Shown piece after piece: positions 7,134-13,852 of a stretch of DNA of 16,138 nt. A program made the translations under genes and the position numbers. The number at the start of each line of letters is the position of its first letter. Positions within the stretch are counted from its first letter, which is position 1. This stretch comes from Pseudomonadota bacterium. Its GTDB lineage: Bacteria; Pseudomonadota; Gammaproteobacteria; Burkholderiales; Thiobacillaceae. The notes below the pieces were generated by a model. That model was not told the origin of the DNA and made no database searches. It saw nothing but the letters and a program-made list of their open reading frames with translations. The stretch lies in NCBI GenBank assembly GCA_021847385.1, contig JAJZTV010000021.1, forward strand, positions 1 through 16,138, written 5' to 3'.

Positions 7134-8447
7134 ATGAGCACCACACCCACCGCACCACTGTACATCGAATCCCTCGACCACGAGGGCCGCGGCGTCGCGC
7201 ATCTCGACGGCAAGGCGATCTTCGTCGAGGGCGCCCTGCCGGGCGAGCTGGTCATCCATTCCAGCTATCGCAAGAAACCGGCCTACGAGCAGGCCCAGGT
7301 CACGCAGATCGTCAAGGCCAGCCCCAACCGGGTGCTGCCCCGCTGCCGCTGGTTCGGCGTCTGCGGCGGCTGCTCGCACCAGCACCTGCACGAATCGGCC
7401 CAGGTCGCGGCCAAGCAGCGGGTGCTGGAGGACTGCTTCGACCACATCGGCAAGGTCACACCGGAGACCATGCTTTCGCCTATCCACGGCCCGGCCTGGG
7501 GTTACCGCACCCGTGCCCGCCTGTCGGTGCGCAACGTGATCAAGAAGGGCGGCGTGCTGGTCGGCTTCCACGAAAAACGCAGCAGCTATGTCGCCGACAT
7601 GACCAGTTGCGAGGTGCTACCGCCGCAGGTCTCGGCCCTGCTGCCGCTGTTCCGCGCGTTCGTCGCCGACCTGTCCATCCGCGACCGACTGCCGCAGATC
7701 GAACTGGCCCAGGGCGACAACGTGACCGTGCTGGTGCTGCGTATCCTGGAGCCCTTGTCGGCCGAAGATGAAACCAAGGTGCGCGACTTCGCCGATAGGC
7801 ACGGCGTGCAATTCTGGTTGCAGCCCAAGGGACCGGACACCGCCTATCCCTTCCACCCGCTGGATGCGCCGGAACTCAGCTACAGCCTGCCCGAATTCGA
7901 TCTGGTCATGCCCTTCCGGCCGACCGAGTTCACCCAGGTCAACCACGGCATCAACCGCATGCTGGTGCGCCGCGCGATGCGCATGCTCGACGCCCAGCCG
8001 GGCGAGCACATCGCCGATTTCTTCTGCGGCCTGGGCAACTTCACCCTGCCCATCGCCCGTTCCGGCGCACAGGTCTTAGGCATCGAGGGCAGCCAGGGCT
8101 TGGTCGAGCGCGCCATCGAGAACTCGATGCGCAACGGCTTGAGTGACAACACCGAGTTCCGCGTCGCCGACCTGTTCCAGATGACACCGGAGAGCTATGC
8201 CGCGCTGGGCGCGTTCGACAAGCTTTTGATCGACCCGCCGCGCGACGGCGCCATCGAACTGGTGAAGTCGCTGCCGGAGACGGGCGGCCCGCGCCGCATC
8301 GTCTACGTCTCCTGCAACCCGGCCACCCTGGCCCGCGACGCCGCAGTGCTGGTGCACCAGAAGGGCTATGCGCTCAAGGCGGCCGGCGTGGCCAACATGT
8401 TCCCGCACACCGCGCACGTGGAGAGTATTGCCTTATTCGAGCGCTGA
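7134..8447 (+). CDS. rlmD: 23S rRNA (uracil-1939-C5)-methyltransferase RlmD
   Basis: This 437-aa SAM-dependent RNA methyltransferase makes m5U1939 in 23S rRNA. The N-terminal TRAM domain (about 1-65: IESLDHEGRGVAHLDGKAIFVEGALPGE) binds RNA. A 4Fe-4S cluster is expected at C71, C77, C80 (CRWFGVCGGC) and C159 (TSCEV), spacing that matches E. coli RlmD closely. The SAM motif DFFCGLGNFTLP starts at about 295, DPPR lies at 367-370, and the catalytic nucleophile is C394 in SCNPATLARD. The C-terminal FPHTAHVES is also typical. The gene appears complete. It ends 22 bp before the convergent end of the oxidoreductase gene. RlmD is preferred over RlmC/TrmA because of the TRAM domain and the Fe-S cysteines. 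Confidence 0.95.
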   Translation: MSTTPTAPLYIESLDHEGRGVAHLDGKAIFVEGALPGELVIHSSYRKKPAYEQAQVTQIVKASPNRVLPRCRWFGVCGGCSHQHLHESAQVAAKQRVLEDCFDHIGKVTPETMLSPIHGPAWGYRTRARLSVRNVIKKGGVLVGFHEKRSSYVADMTSCEVLPPQVSALLPLFRAFVADLSIRDRLPQIELAQGDNVTVLVLRILEPLSAEDETKVRDFADRHGVQFWLQPKGPDTAYPFHPLDAPELSYSLPEFDLVMPFRPTEFTQVNHGINRMLVRRAMRMLDAQPGEHIADFFCGLGNFTLPIARSGAQVLGIEGSQGLVERAIENSMRNGLSDNTEFRVADLFQMTPESYAALGAFDKLLIDPPRDGAIELVKSLPETGGPRRIVYVSCNPATLARDAAVLVHQKGYALKAAGVANMFPHTAHVESIALFER

Positions 8448-8469
8448 TGGGCAGAATACCTTCAGCGCC

Positions 8470-9096
8470 TTACTTCTCCACCATCTTAAAGGCCCATTCC
8501 GAACCTTTGTCTTCCCAGAAGGCCAACTGCAGCCAGAGCATGGCCATCGCCTCGACGTAACGCGCATTACTCAAGGCACCGCAGTCCTTGGGCACATAGC
8601 CGGTCGCCTCGATAAGCTGTCGCGCGGCCTGCTTGGCTTCGTCGTGATCGCTGCAGTAGAACACCTGCGCCGGTTCACCACTCGCGGACGGTGTTGGAAA
8701 ATTATCGGCCGTGATGGCATTGAACGCCTTGACCACCCGCGACTCGGGCAGTTGGACCGAGACCCGCTCAGCAGCCGAGTCGGCGCCACCGACGACCAAA
8801 TAAGAGATATCGGGGGACAAGGGGTTCGTCATATCGACGACGATCTTTTCCTTCAGCGGATTCGCCAAGGTCTGCAGCAGATCCAGGGTATAGGCCCATG
8901 GAACCGCAATCAGCACGGTATCCGATGCCGCCGCCGCTTCAGGGTAGGTCGTGACCGTGACGTTTTCGAACTCGACATATTTCGCTTTGTTCGCATCGGG
9001 ATCACGCGATCCATAGACGATGTCCCATCCAGCCGCTGCCAATCGGCGGCCGACCGCGCTCCCCATCTTCCCCGTACCGAGGATCGATACTTTCAT
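8470..9096 (-). CDS. F420/NADP-type Rossmann oxidoreductase
   Basis: This 208-aa protein begins with a dinucleotide-binding motif, ILGTGKMGSAVGRRLAAAG (G7-x-G9-x2-G12), then YGSRDP at the end of the second strand, where basic residues favour NADP(H). IAVPWAY and VVDMTNPLSP follow, with a C-terminal mixed domain. This is the F420_oxidored/NADPH:F420 reductase-like family, in which members from organisms without F420 are poorly characterised. GAGGT lies a few nt before the ATG at 9096, supporting that start. It is the last gene of the minus-strand cluster, 14 bp after the globin gene, so it is probably cotranscribed. It may be the reductase for an intermediate made by the upstream ThDP enzyme and aminotransferase, or may recycle the globin; both are inference. 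No transmembrane segment is evident. Confidence 0.75.
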   Translation of the reverse strand: MKVSILGTGKMGSAVGRRLAAAGWDIVYGSRDPDANKAKYVEFENVTVTTYPEAAAASDTVLIAVPWAYTLDLLQTLANPLKEKIVVDMTNPLSPDISYLVVGGADSAAERVSVQLPESRVVKAFNAITADNFPTPSASGEPAQVFYCSDHDEAKQAARQLIEATGYVPKDCGALSNARYVEAMAMLWLQLAFWEDKGSEWAFKMVEK

Positions 9097-9110
9097 CGCC
9101 TACCTCGCCC

Positions 9111-9479
9111 TTACTGATGGATAACTTGGTCGCGCAGCGAGAACAGCAGGCCCAACAGTTCATTCTTTTCTTGCGTCCCGACATCGTTCTTATCCAGGGC
9201 TCGCATCACGTCGTCGATCACTCCCATGAACTCGCGGTGAGTGATATTCATCGTGCGGTGGGCATCCAGCATGCTTTTGCCACTGTAATTAACCGGGCCG
9301 CCCGTGCCCCAGCACACGAATTCGTTGACCATCGCCTTCACCTTCTCGGCGTCGCTGTTGGCATAACGCGTCGCGACATCGGGATTGCTGACGTGGTTTA
9401 GCCAAACATCCTCGGTGATTTGGGCGATCTTATCTTTGCCGCCGAGACGTTCAAACAGGCTTTTTTCTTGCTGACTCAT
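9111..9479 (-). CDS. Group 1 truncated haemoglobin
   Basis: This 122-aa single-domain 2/2 globin begins SLFERLGGKDKIAQI, the typical N-terminus. The E/F region holds GTGGPVNYSGKSMLDAHRTMNI, where H74 is the likely proximal (F8) haem ligand, and the end reads EKNELLGLL. The B-helix position usually Phe-Tyr is Val25-Trp26, so the conserved Tyr B10 is not evident; related proteobacterial group 1 globins also vary here. Truncated haemoglobins bind O2, NO or CO and some act as NO dioxygenases or redox proteins; the role here is unknown. The open frame starts at 9521, but 9479 is chosen because AAGGAGT lies 4 nt before that ATG and family alignment begins there. The gene sits between the aminotransferase (60 bp) and the oxidoreductase (14 bp) genes in the same operon. 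Confidence 0.85.
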   Translation of the reverse strand: MSQQEKSLFERLGGKDKIAQITEDVWLNHVSNPDVATRYANSDAEKVKAMVNEFVCWGTGGPVNYSGKSMLDAHRTMNITHREFMGVIDDVMRALDKNDVGTQEKNELLGLLFSLRDQVIHQ

Positions 9480-9483
9480 GGTT

Positions 9484-9490
9484 ACTCCTT
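9484..9490 (-). promoter_or_regulatory. Ribosome binding site of the globin gene
   Basis: AAGGAGT on the minus strand is 4 nt before the ATG at 9479. It decides that start over the upstream in-frame codon at 9521. Confidence 0.75.
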
Positions 9491-9539
9491 CAATGTCGTT
9501 GTTGATAAATCGAAAAAACACTTCTGCTACGTTCTGGCT

Positions 9540-10478
9540 TTATTGGATTGCCGTGTACTGAGCCTTTTCAGCCAGCGCCATGCCAGCGTCGTGATTTAGC
9601 GACGGTGGCATCGCGCGGACGATATCTTGGTATCGCTTCGAGAGTTGAACCGTTATCGGACCGACACTGCCGTCGCCGATTGCCTGACCATCGACGGAGG
9701 TGACGGGCGCCACCTCATAGGCGGTTCCGGTCAGGAAAATCTCGTCACCATCCAATAGCTCCTCTGGTTTGATGCGGGACTCCAGCACGGTATAGCCACT
9801 GATTTTGGCCAGTGTAATGATGGTGTCCCGGGTAATCCCCTCAAGCGCCGAGGTGGTGAACGGGGTGCGCAGGACGCCGTCCTTGACCACGAATAAATTA
9901 GCGGCCGTGGCCTCGGCCAAATAGCCATCCTCATCCAGCAGCAATGCCTCATCGTAGCCATTCGCTTTGGCGCTGGCATAGGCGCTGTAGGAATTCAGGT
10001 AGTGCCCCGCCGCTTTGGCTTGCACGAGGGCCGGACTGGAAAAGACCCGGCGGTGCTTGGCGAACATGGCACGAAGGCCAGGCATGGCATGCCCGAAATA
10101 GCTTGGCCATTCCCATGCCGAAATCATGAGATGCACCGGGTTGCGCTTTTCCTGTGCTTTGACATCCAGGCCCATGGAGCCTTCGCCAAGAAAGGCCAAA
10201 GGCCTGATATAGGCATCGAGCAACCCATTTGTTTCAAGCACGCGATTGACCGCATTACAGACCTCGACCGGCTCATACGGAATATGCATATCGAGCGCCT
10301 CAGCCGATCGGAAAAGTCGCAGGATGTGGTCTTCCAAACGAAATGCCGAAAAGCCATCTTCGGTTCGATAACTCCTTATGCCTTCGAATACGCCCGTTCC
10401 ATAATGCAAGGTGTGGCTCATTACCGAAATACGCGCCTCGTGACTCGGATATGTTTTTCCATCCAACCAGATTTGCAT
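9540..10478 (-). CDS. ilvE: Branched-chain aminotransferase-like, class IV PLP enzyme
   Basis: This 312-aa class IV aminotransferase is close to IlvE in pattern. Visible landmarks are WLDGK near the start, SHTLHYGTGVFEGIR (21-35), YIRPLAF (90-96), the PLP lysine K155 in KAAGHYLNS, NGYDEALLLDEDGYLAEATAANLF (173-196) with E189 at the position of the cofactor-contacting Glu, and SALEGITRDTI. Family members transfer amino groups between glutamate and branched-chain 2-oxo acids. The upstream extension to 10517 is rejected: GGGAGGA lies just before the ATG at 10478, and family alignment begins at MQIWLDG. Only 11 bp separate it from the ThDP enzyme gene. It may be a dedicated paralogue rather than the housekeeping IlvE, because its partners are an atypical acetolactate-synthase homologue and unrelated redox proteins; the symbol reflects family, not proven role. 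Confidence 0.82.
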   Translation of the reverse strand: MQIWLDGKTYPSHEARISVMSHTLHYGTGVFEGIRSYRTEDGFSAFRLEDHILRLFRSAEALDMHIPYEPVEVCNAVNRVLETNGLLDAYIRPLAFLGEGSMGLDVKAQEKRNPVHLMISAWEWPSYFGHAMPGLRAMFAKHRRVFSSPALVQAKAAGHYLNSYSAYASAKANGYDEALLLDEDGYLAEATAANLFVVKDGVLRTPFTTSALEGITRDTIITLAKISGYTVLESRIKPEELLDGDEIFLTGTAYEVAPVTSVDGQAIGDGSVGPITVQLSKRYQDIVRAMPPSLNHDAGMALAEKAQYTAIQ

Positions 10479-10481
10479 ATG

Positions 10482-10488
10482 TCCTCCC
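10482..10488 (-). promoter_or_regulatory. Ribosome binding site of the aminotransferase gene
   Basis: GGGAGGA on the minus strand is 3 nt before the ATG at 10478. It lies in the 11-bp gap after the ThDP enzyme stop and decides between the three in-frame ATG/start options. Confidence 0.8.
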
Positions 10489-10489
10489 A

Positions 10490-12268
10490 TTACAGAGTGT
10501 TGATATATTCCTGCCACTGCCGGGAACCTTCTTTTTTCATTCCCATCGGCGGTGTCAACATCGGATCGACGTCAACTTGGATCACCGTCGGCCCATCCAA
10601 ACGCAGCCCTTCTTGGATGATCGCCGCAAGATCCTGCCCCGGCCGATAGCGAATGCCATAGGCCCCTAGCGAACGGGCGAACCCTGCGAGATCGTAGTTT
10701 TCCAGCGTCGCTGAACGGGTCTCGGTGCCGGAGCGCAACTCATAGTGGATCATCCCGAGTTGTTGGTTGGCATTGACGATCCAGACGATCGGCAACTTCA
10801 GATCGGCTGCGGTCGCGATTTCGTTTCCGTTCATCAGGAAGCAACCGTCGCCCACCATCGCGATCACATCATGATTTGGATTGGCCAGCTTGGCCCCGAC
10901 TGCGCCTGCCGTCACATGCCCCATGCTGGCCGACCCCCATACGCTGACGAAGCAGCGGCCGGCTCTCTCAGGCAAATGATGGGTAGCCCACAGCAATATC
11001 GAGTTTGAATCGGCCATGACGATGGATTGCTCGCCGGCCACTTGATCGACGGCCCGAATGATTTCCAGCGGAGACGGCCCAGTTTCCGAGCGATGCGTCG
11101 ACGGCGCCGGAAATGGCCATTTTTCCTGTTGGCTATATTTCGCCAGCCAATTTTTCCGTTCCAGCGAAACGTCTTGGCTCGCAGCCTGCGCTTCGCGCAG
11201 CAAGCTCTCTGAAAATTTGTCGCCGTCGGCCGTAATCCCGATATCGGCCGGATAGATCCGTCCAATGGCACAGGGGTCGATGTTGACCTGAATCATCGTC
11301 CCGGCGGGGCATAGCGCATTATTCCAACTATTGGTCGCATAGCTCCCGAAGCCCGCGCCAACCGTCAAAACCACGTCGAAGCCATTGTCGTTGAACAGCT
11401 GGTCGACCACAGGTGTGCTCGATATGCCCATGCTGCCCAACAAGGAAGCGGTAATCCGCGGCATTCGCTTGCCCTTCGCCCGGGGCGTCGTGATCACCGG
11501 GATATGCAGCATCTCACCTATCTCGCACAGCTTGCTTGCCGCGGCATCGCTTGCGCCGCTCCCATACAAGATGAGCGGTCGTTTGGCCGACTTGAGCAAG
11601 CCGAGTACGCGAGCGATATCTTCGTTGCTGGGCGCCGGCGAATGCGAAAGATATCGACTCCGCTCCCACAATTCAGGGGATATCTGCTTGTTCCATAAAT
11701 TCCTAGGAATCGCCAGATGCACAGGTCCAGGCCGGCCTGATAGGGCGGTTGCCAGCGCGTTACGCAAGCGGAACTGCAAGTTCTTCTCGGATACGATGAC
11801 CTCCGAGCTCTTGCAAATAGAACGGAAAATTTGCGTGGTATCCACGCCCGTGTAGGGACTGGATTCCTGAAAATCCCCGCGCCCCCATGTCTCGATCGAG
11901 TTCATGCCGGTGATTACCAGCATGGGGATCGAATCGACATAGGCCGCAGCCACGCCGGTAATCAGATTTGTCGCACCCGGCCCTGTCGTAGCGCAACAAA
12001 CCCCGATCTTCCCCGACGTTCTCGCGTAGCAGTCCGCCATGAATGCGGCCCCGCCCTCATGTCGTGTGAGAACGAATTCGATGCCAGGGCTGCGTTCGAG
12101 CGAGACATGAAGTGGGATGGTTGCGCCGCCCGGTATGCCAAATACCTTATCGATACCCTCGCCGATCAAATGCTCCACGACCAAATCGGCGACGCTCTTC
12201 TTTGCCTCAGCCTGCGGAATAGTGAAGCGGCTCGCTTGTTGAGGCTGGCTTTTGTTTAACACTTCCAT
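10490..12268 (-). CDS. Acetolactate-synthase-like ThDP-dependent enzyme
   Basis: This 592-aa ThDP enzyme has the three-domain layout of acetolactate synthase large subunits. The N-terminal pyrimidine domain has GIPGGATIPL and the activating Glu E71 (RHEGGAAFMADCYAR), then TGPGATNLITG. SGRPGPVHLAIP (about 177-188) ends that domain. A central Rossmann-like domain contains LILYGSGAS and VLTVGAGFGS. The C-terminal pyrophosphate domain has the metal/ThDP motif GDG (473-475) with N499 and N501 downstream (VNANQQLGM). Two departures from canonical AHAS stand out: the QWQ signature after LGM is replaced by HYE, and the usual GLPAAIGA is HVTAGAVGA. No regulatory small-subunit gene is adjacent. A pyruvate-type donor is likely but product and FAD dependence are unknown. 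ATG 12268 follows AGGGAGA by 5 nt; the frame open to 12334 lacks support. Confidence 0.83.
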   Translation of the reverse strand: MEVLNKSQPQQASRFTIPQAEAKKSVADLVVEHLIGEGIDKVFGIPGGATIPLHVSLERSPGIEFVLTRHEGGAAFMADCYARTSGKIGVCCATTGPGATNLITGVAAAYVDSIPMLVITGMNSIETWGRGDFQESSPYTGVDTTQIFRSICKSSEVIVSEKNLQFRLRNALATALSGRPGPVHLAIPRNLWNKQISPELWERSRYLSHSPAPSNEDIARVLGLLKSAKRPLILYGSGASDAAASKLCEIGEMLHIPVITTPRAKGKRMPRITASLLGSMGISSTPVVDQLFNDNGFDVVLTVGAGFGSYATNSWNNALCPAGTMIQVNIDPCAIGRIYPADIGITADGDKFSESLLREAQAASQDVSLERKNWLAKYSQQEKWPFPAPSTHRSETGPSPLEIIRAVDQVAGEQSIVMADSNSILLWATHHLPERAGRCFVSVWGSASMGHVTAGAVGAKLANPNHDVIAMVGDGCFLMNGNEIATAADLKLPIVWIVNANQQLGMIHYELRSGTETRSATLENYDLAGFARSLGAYGIRYRPGQDLAAIIQEGLRLDGPTVIQVDVDPMLTPPMGMKKEGSRQWQEYINTL

Positions 12269-13526
12269 AGTGTTCTCCCTGTTTTTGAATATTGGATTTG
12301 TAGTTATTGATAATCGACCGATATTTTTCTCCAATCGGGCTTACCGTGAGGGGCTCACCGCCATGACGGCGGCCACTGCTCAGCAGGCGTTCAGTGGGGT
12401 AGACAGCCGAGGTGACACCGCTTTGCTTGGTGCATTTGAAAATATCGTCCAGAACGAACCCATTGACCGCCTTCTTGGCATAGTCCTCGACACGCGGCGC
12501 CGACAGGAATTCCTGGAAGCCACGCCAATTCTCCTCGAGAAGATCGGCACAGCTCGGTATAGCCAACTTAGGCTGCAAGCGCTCCAGCAGATAGGCAAAG
12601 GTATTCTGCGGCTGTGCATCCCAGCCACAGATCAGCTTATGTACGAAGCCTTCTGGATTTTTTTCCGGATGATGGAAAAAACCCGCATCGTAAATGCGGA
12701 ACATGTCATTACCTACGGTGTCCATCGCGCCGCTGTCGTCCGCATTCCAGAACACCAGTTGATGGAGAAGCTGCCTGATTACGGGCACGTAGCGTACGAC
12801 ACCCGCTTCGTTGTCGAATTTTTTGGCCGTGGCGAGCAGATCGGGCGGCGAGAGCGGCGCATTCAATAGCGACGAGCCACGCGGCAATTCCATTAGTTTG
12901 CCTTCGCTCATCCAGTAAAAACAGGACTGGGTCAATTCCACAAAGGTGGCGGCAGTGAGTTTGCTATAGGCCGTTTCGCCGCAACGTTTCAGCACTTTCT
13001 CGGCCGACAACGCCAAACAATCAAGGATGTGCCGCTTCTGATCATCGCCATACGGCTGACCATGTGTCGTTCTGAAGAACAGGTCGAACACATTCATTTC
13101 GTAAAAGATCGGGAATAGATCAACCTGCTGCCAGTAACGCTCTACAACCGCACATACCCAGTCCGACACCACCTCCGGGTCGACATCCAGAATCGTTTCG
13201 CCCAAGTGCTCAGGCACCATGTGCGCCCAACCTACGGGATACACGGCCACCAAGGAAAAATTTCTGTTTGCGGAGCCTATCGTACGATCCAGCTCATCCC
13301 AATCGTATGCGGCATCACTTGCTCGGGACACCGAGCCCCATAGGCCCTTATTCGCACCACCTTCAAATTCATGCCGGTGGTGATAATGAATAAAGATCAT
13401 GTCCGCCGCTAGGCTAGCTACCGTCTCATGTCCCAATGCAGGTTCCGGCCCCACCACTTCGTAATCGCCTGCAAACACAAGGGACGAGCGCGCACCCAAG
13501 GTGCGGTTCAGGACTACCGTAGTCAT
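12207..13526 (-). CDS. Unrecognised 439-aa protein, first gene of the operon
   Basis: I do not recognise this 439-aa protein. It has no signal peptide and no clear transmembrane helix, so it is probably cytosolic. It is rich in aromatic residues, histidine and acidic residues. The most striking segment is HYHHRHEFEGG (47-57), with five charged or metal-capable side chains in a row that could bind a metal. Other notable stretches are VGWAHMVPEHLGE, a long helical-looking region (about 118-205, with YWQQVDLFPIFYEM), DAGFFHHPEKN (280-290), and a polar, probably disordered tail after about 400. The start is secure: GGGAGGT stands 5 nt before ATG 13526. The last 62 bp overlap the start of the ThDP gene, an unusually long same-strand overlap. 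As first gene it faces the TetR gene and may define the pathway's specificity. Base composition is lower in GC than the flanks. Confidence 0.7.
   Translation of the reverse strand: MTTVVLNRTLGARSSLVFAGDYEVVGPEPALGHETVASLAADMIFIHYHHRHEFEGGANKGLWGSVSRASDAAYDWDELDRTIGSANRNFSLVAVYPVGWAHMVPEHLGETILDVDPEVVSDWVCAVVERYWQQVDLFPIFYEMNVFDLFFRTTHGQPYGDDQKRHILDCLALSAEKVLKRCGETAYSKLTAATFVELTQSCFYWMSEGKLMELPRGSSLLNAPLSPPDLLATAKKFDNEAGVVRYVPVIRQLLHQLVFWNADDSGAMDTVGNDMFRIYDAGFFHHPEKNPEGFVHKLICGWDAQPQNTFAYLLERLQPKLAIPSCADLLEENWRGFQEFLSAPRVEDYAKKAVNGFVLDDIFKCTKQSGVTSAVYPTERLLSSGRRHGGEPLTVSPIGEKYRSIINNYKSNIQKQGEHYGSVKQKPASTSEPLHYSAG
12274..12280 (-). promoter_or_regulatory. Ribosome binding site of the ThDP enzyme gene
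   Basis: AGGGAGA on the minus strand lies 5 nt before ATG 12268, inside the 3' coding end of the 439-aa gene. It fixes the start of the ThDP enzyme and makes the coding overlap real unless the upstream gene is shorter than it appears. Confidence 0.75.
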
Positions 13527-13641
13527 TTAATACCTCCCAACCTGTCTATTTTCGCTATGCGTTGTCACGCAGCGTTTATTCATCACCGCCGCAGACTAGA
13601 CCAGCACTTCAGCCCAGCGCTTATTAAGTGATTATTTATTT

Positions 13642-13671
13642 ATCTTAATACGGGATGAAACTTTGCGTCAA
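13642..13671 (-). promoter_or_regulatory. Candidate sigma70-type promoter of the operon
   Basis: On the minus strand TTGACG (13671-13666, five of six to consensus) is followed after 18 bp by TAAGAT (13647-13642), or after 15 bp by TATTAA. A transcript would start near 13635 and carry a leader of roughly 110 nt ahead of the 439-aa gene. The degenerate operator copy at 13620-13640 would cover the start point. Confidence 0.4.
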
Positions 13672-13682
13672 ATCAATTTGCA

Positions 13683-13698
13683 ATGATTATACAATCAT
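13683..13698. promoter_or_regulatory. Perfect inverted repeat containing a TATAAT box
   Basis: ATGATT and AATCAT are perfect 6-bp arms around ATAC. Read on the minus strand the repeat contains the exact -10 consensus TATAAT, although no good -35 is placed at 16-18 bp. It may be a regulator site that overlaps a promoter for the operon; in AT-rich DNA a chance origin is possible. Confidence 0.35.
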
Positions 13699-13773
13699 AT
13701 TCTATATAGTATTTTTACAATATAATCTTCTCTTGATTGCTTGTCGCTCAACCTGGTCCGGTGTGTGGATCAT

Positions 13774-13794
13774 AATAATTAGTGACTAGTTATT
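13774..13794. promoter_or_regulatory. Candidate TetR-family operator, 21-bp palindrome
   Basis: Arms AATAATTAGT and ACTAGTTATT flank a central G; nine of ten base pairs are symmetric. The size and symmetry suit a TetR/AcrR-family dimer. It lies 58 bp before the tetR start and directly abuts a possible extended -10 (TGATATATA, 13795-13803), so binding would block tetR transcription. A 15-of-21 match lies at 13620-13640 beside the operon promoter. Confidence 0.55.
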
Positions 13795-13803
13795 TGATAT
13801 ATA
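13795..13803 (+). promoter_or_regulatory. Possible extended -10 of the tetR gene
   Basis: TG-A-TATATA has the extended -10 arrangement 49 bp before the tetR ATG. The -35 position would fall inside the 21-bp palindrome, consistent with autoregulation. The hexamer is only a moderate match in an AT-rich context. Confidence 0.3.
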
Positions 13804-13852
13804 TACCCCCTGCCCTCAACAAGATGGATCACGACGACATAAAACGCAAAAC

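Larger units (their letters stand above)
13527..13852. promoter_or_regulatory. 326-bp AT-rich divergent control region
   Basis: This gene-free stretch separates the minus-strand operon from the divergent tetR gene. Its middle (about 13620-13810) is much richer in A+T than anything else in the window. It contains a 21-bp near-palindrome (13774-13794), a degenerate second copy (13620-13640), a perfect 16-bp inverted repeat (13683-13698), two promoter-like arrangements on the minus strand and one on the plus strand. A small hairpin with a 2-nt bulge (13553-13574) lies in the expected 5' leader of the operon. I see no ORF or RNA gene in it. Confidence 0.7.

Noticed and set aside
8470..9096. Identification of the oxidoreductase as a ketol-acid reductoisomerase completing an acetolactate pathway.
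   Set aside because: It has only the generic GxGxxG Rossmann motif, lacks the knotted C-terminal KARI domain and its metal-binding acids, and is too short.
8368..9117. Plus-strand 249-aa ORF opposite the oxidoreductase gene.
   Set aside because: It is an antisense shadow; the minus-strand frame has clear Rossmann motifs and a ribosome binding site.
12269..12334. Upstream extension of the ThDP enzyme.
   Set aside because: ATG 12268 has AGGGAGA 5 nt upstream and the 22 extra residues are not seen in the family; they would deepen the overlap with the preceding gene.
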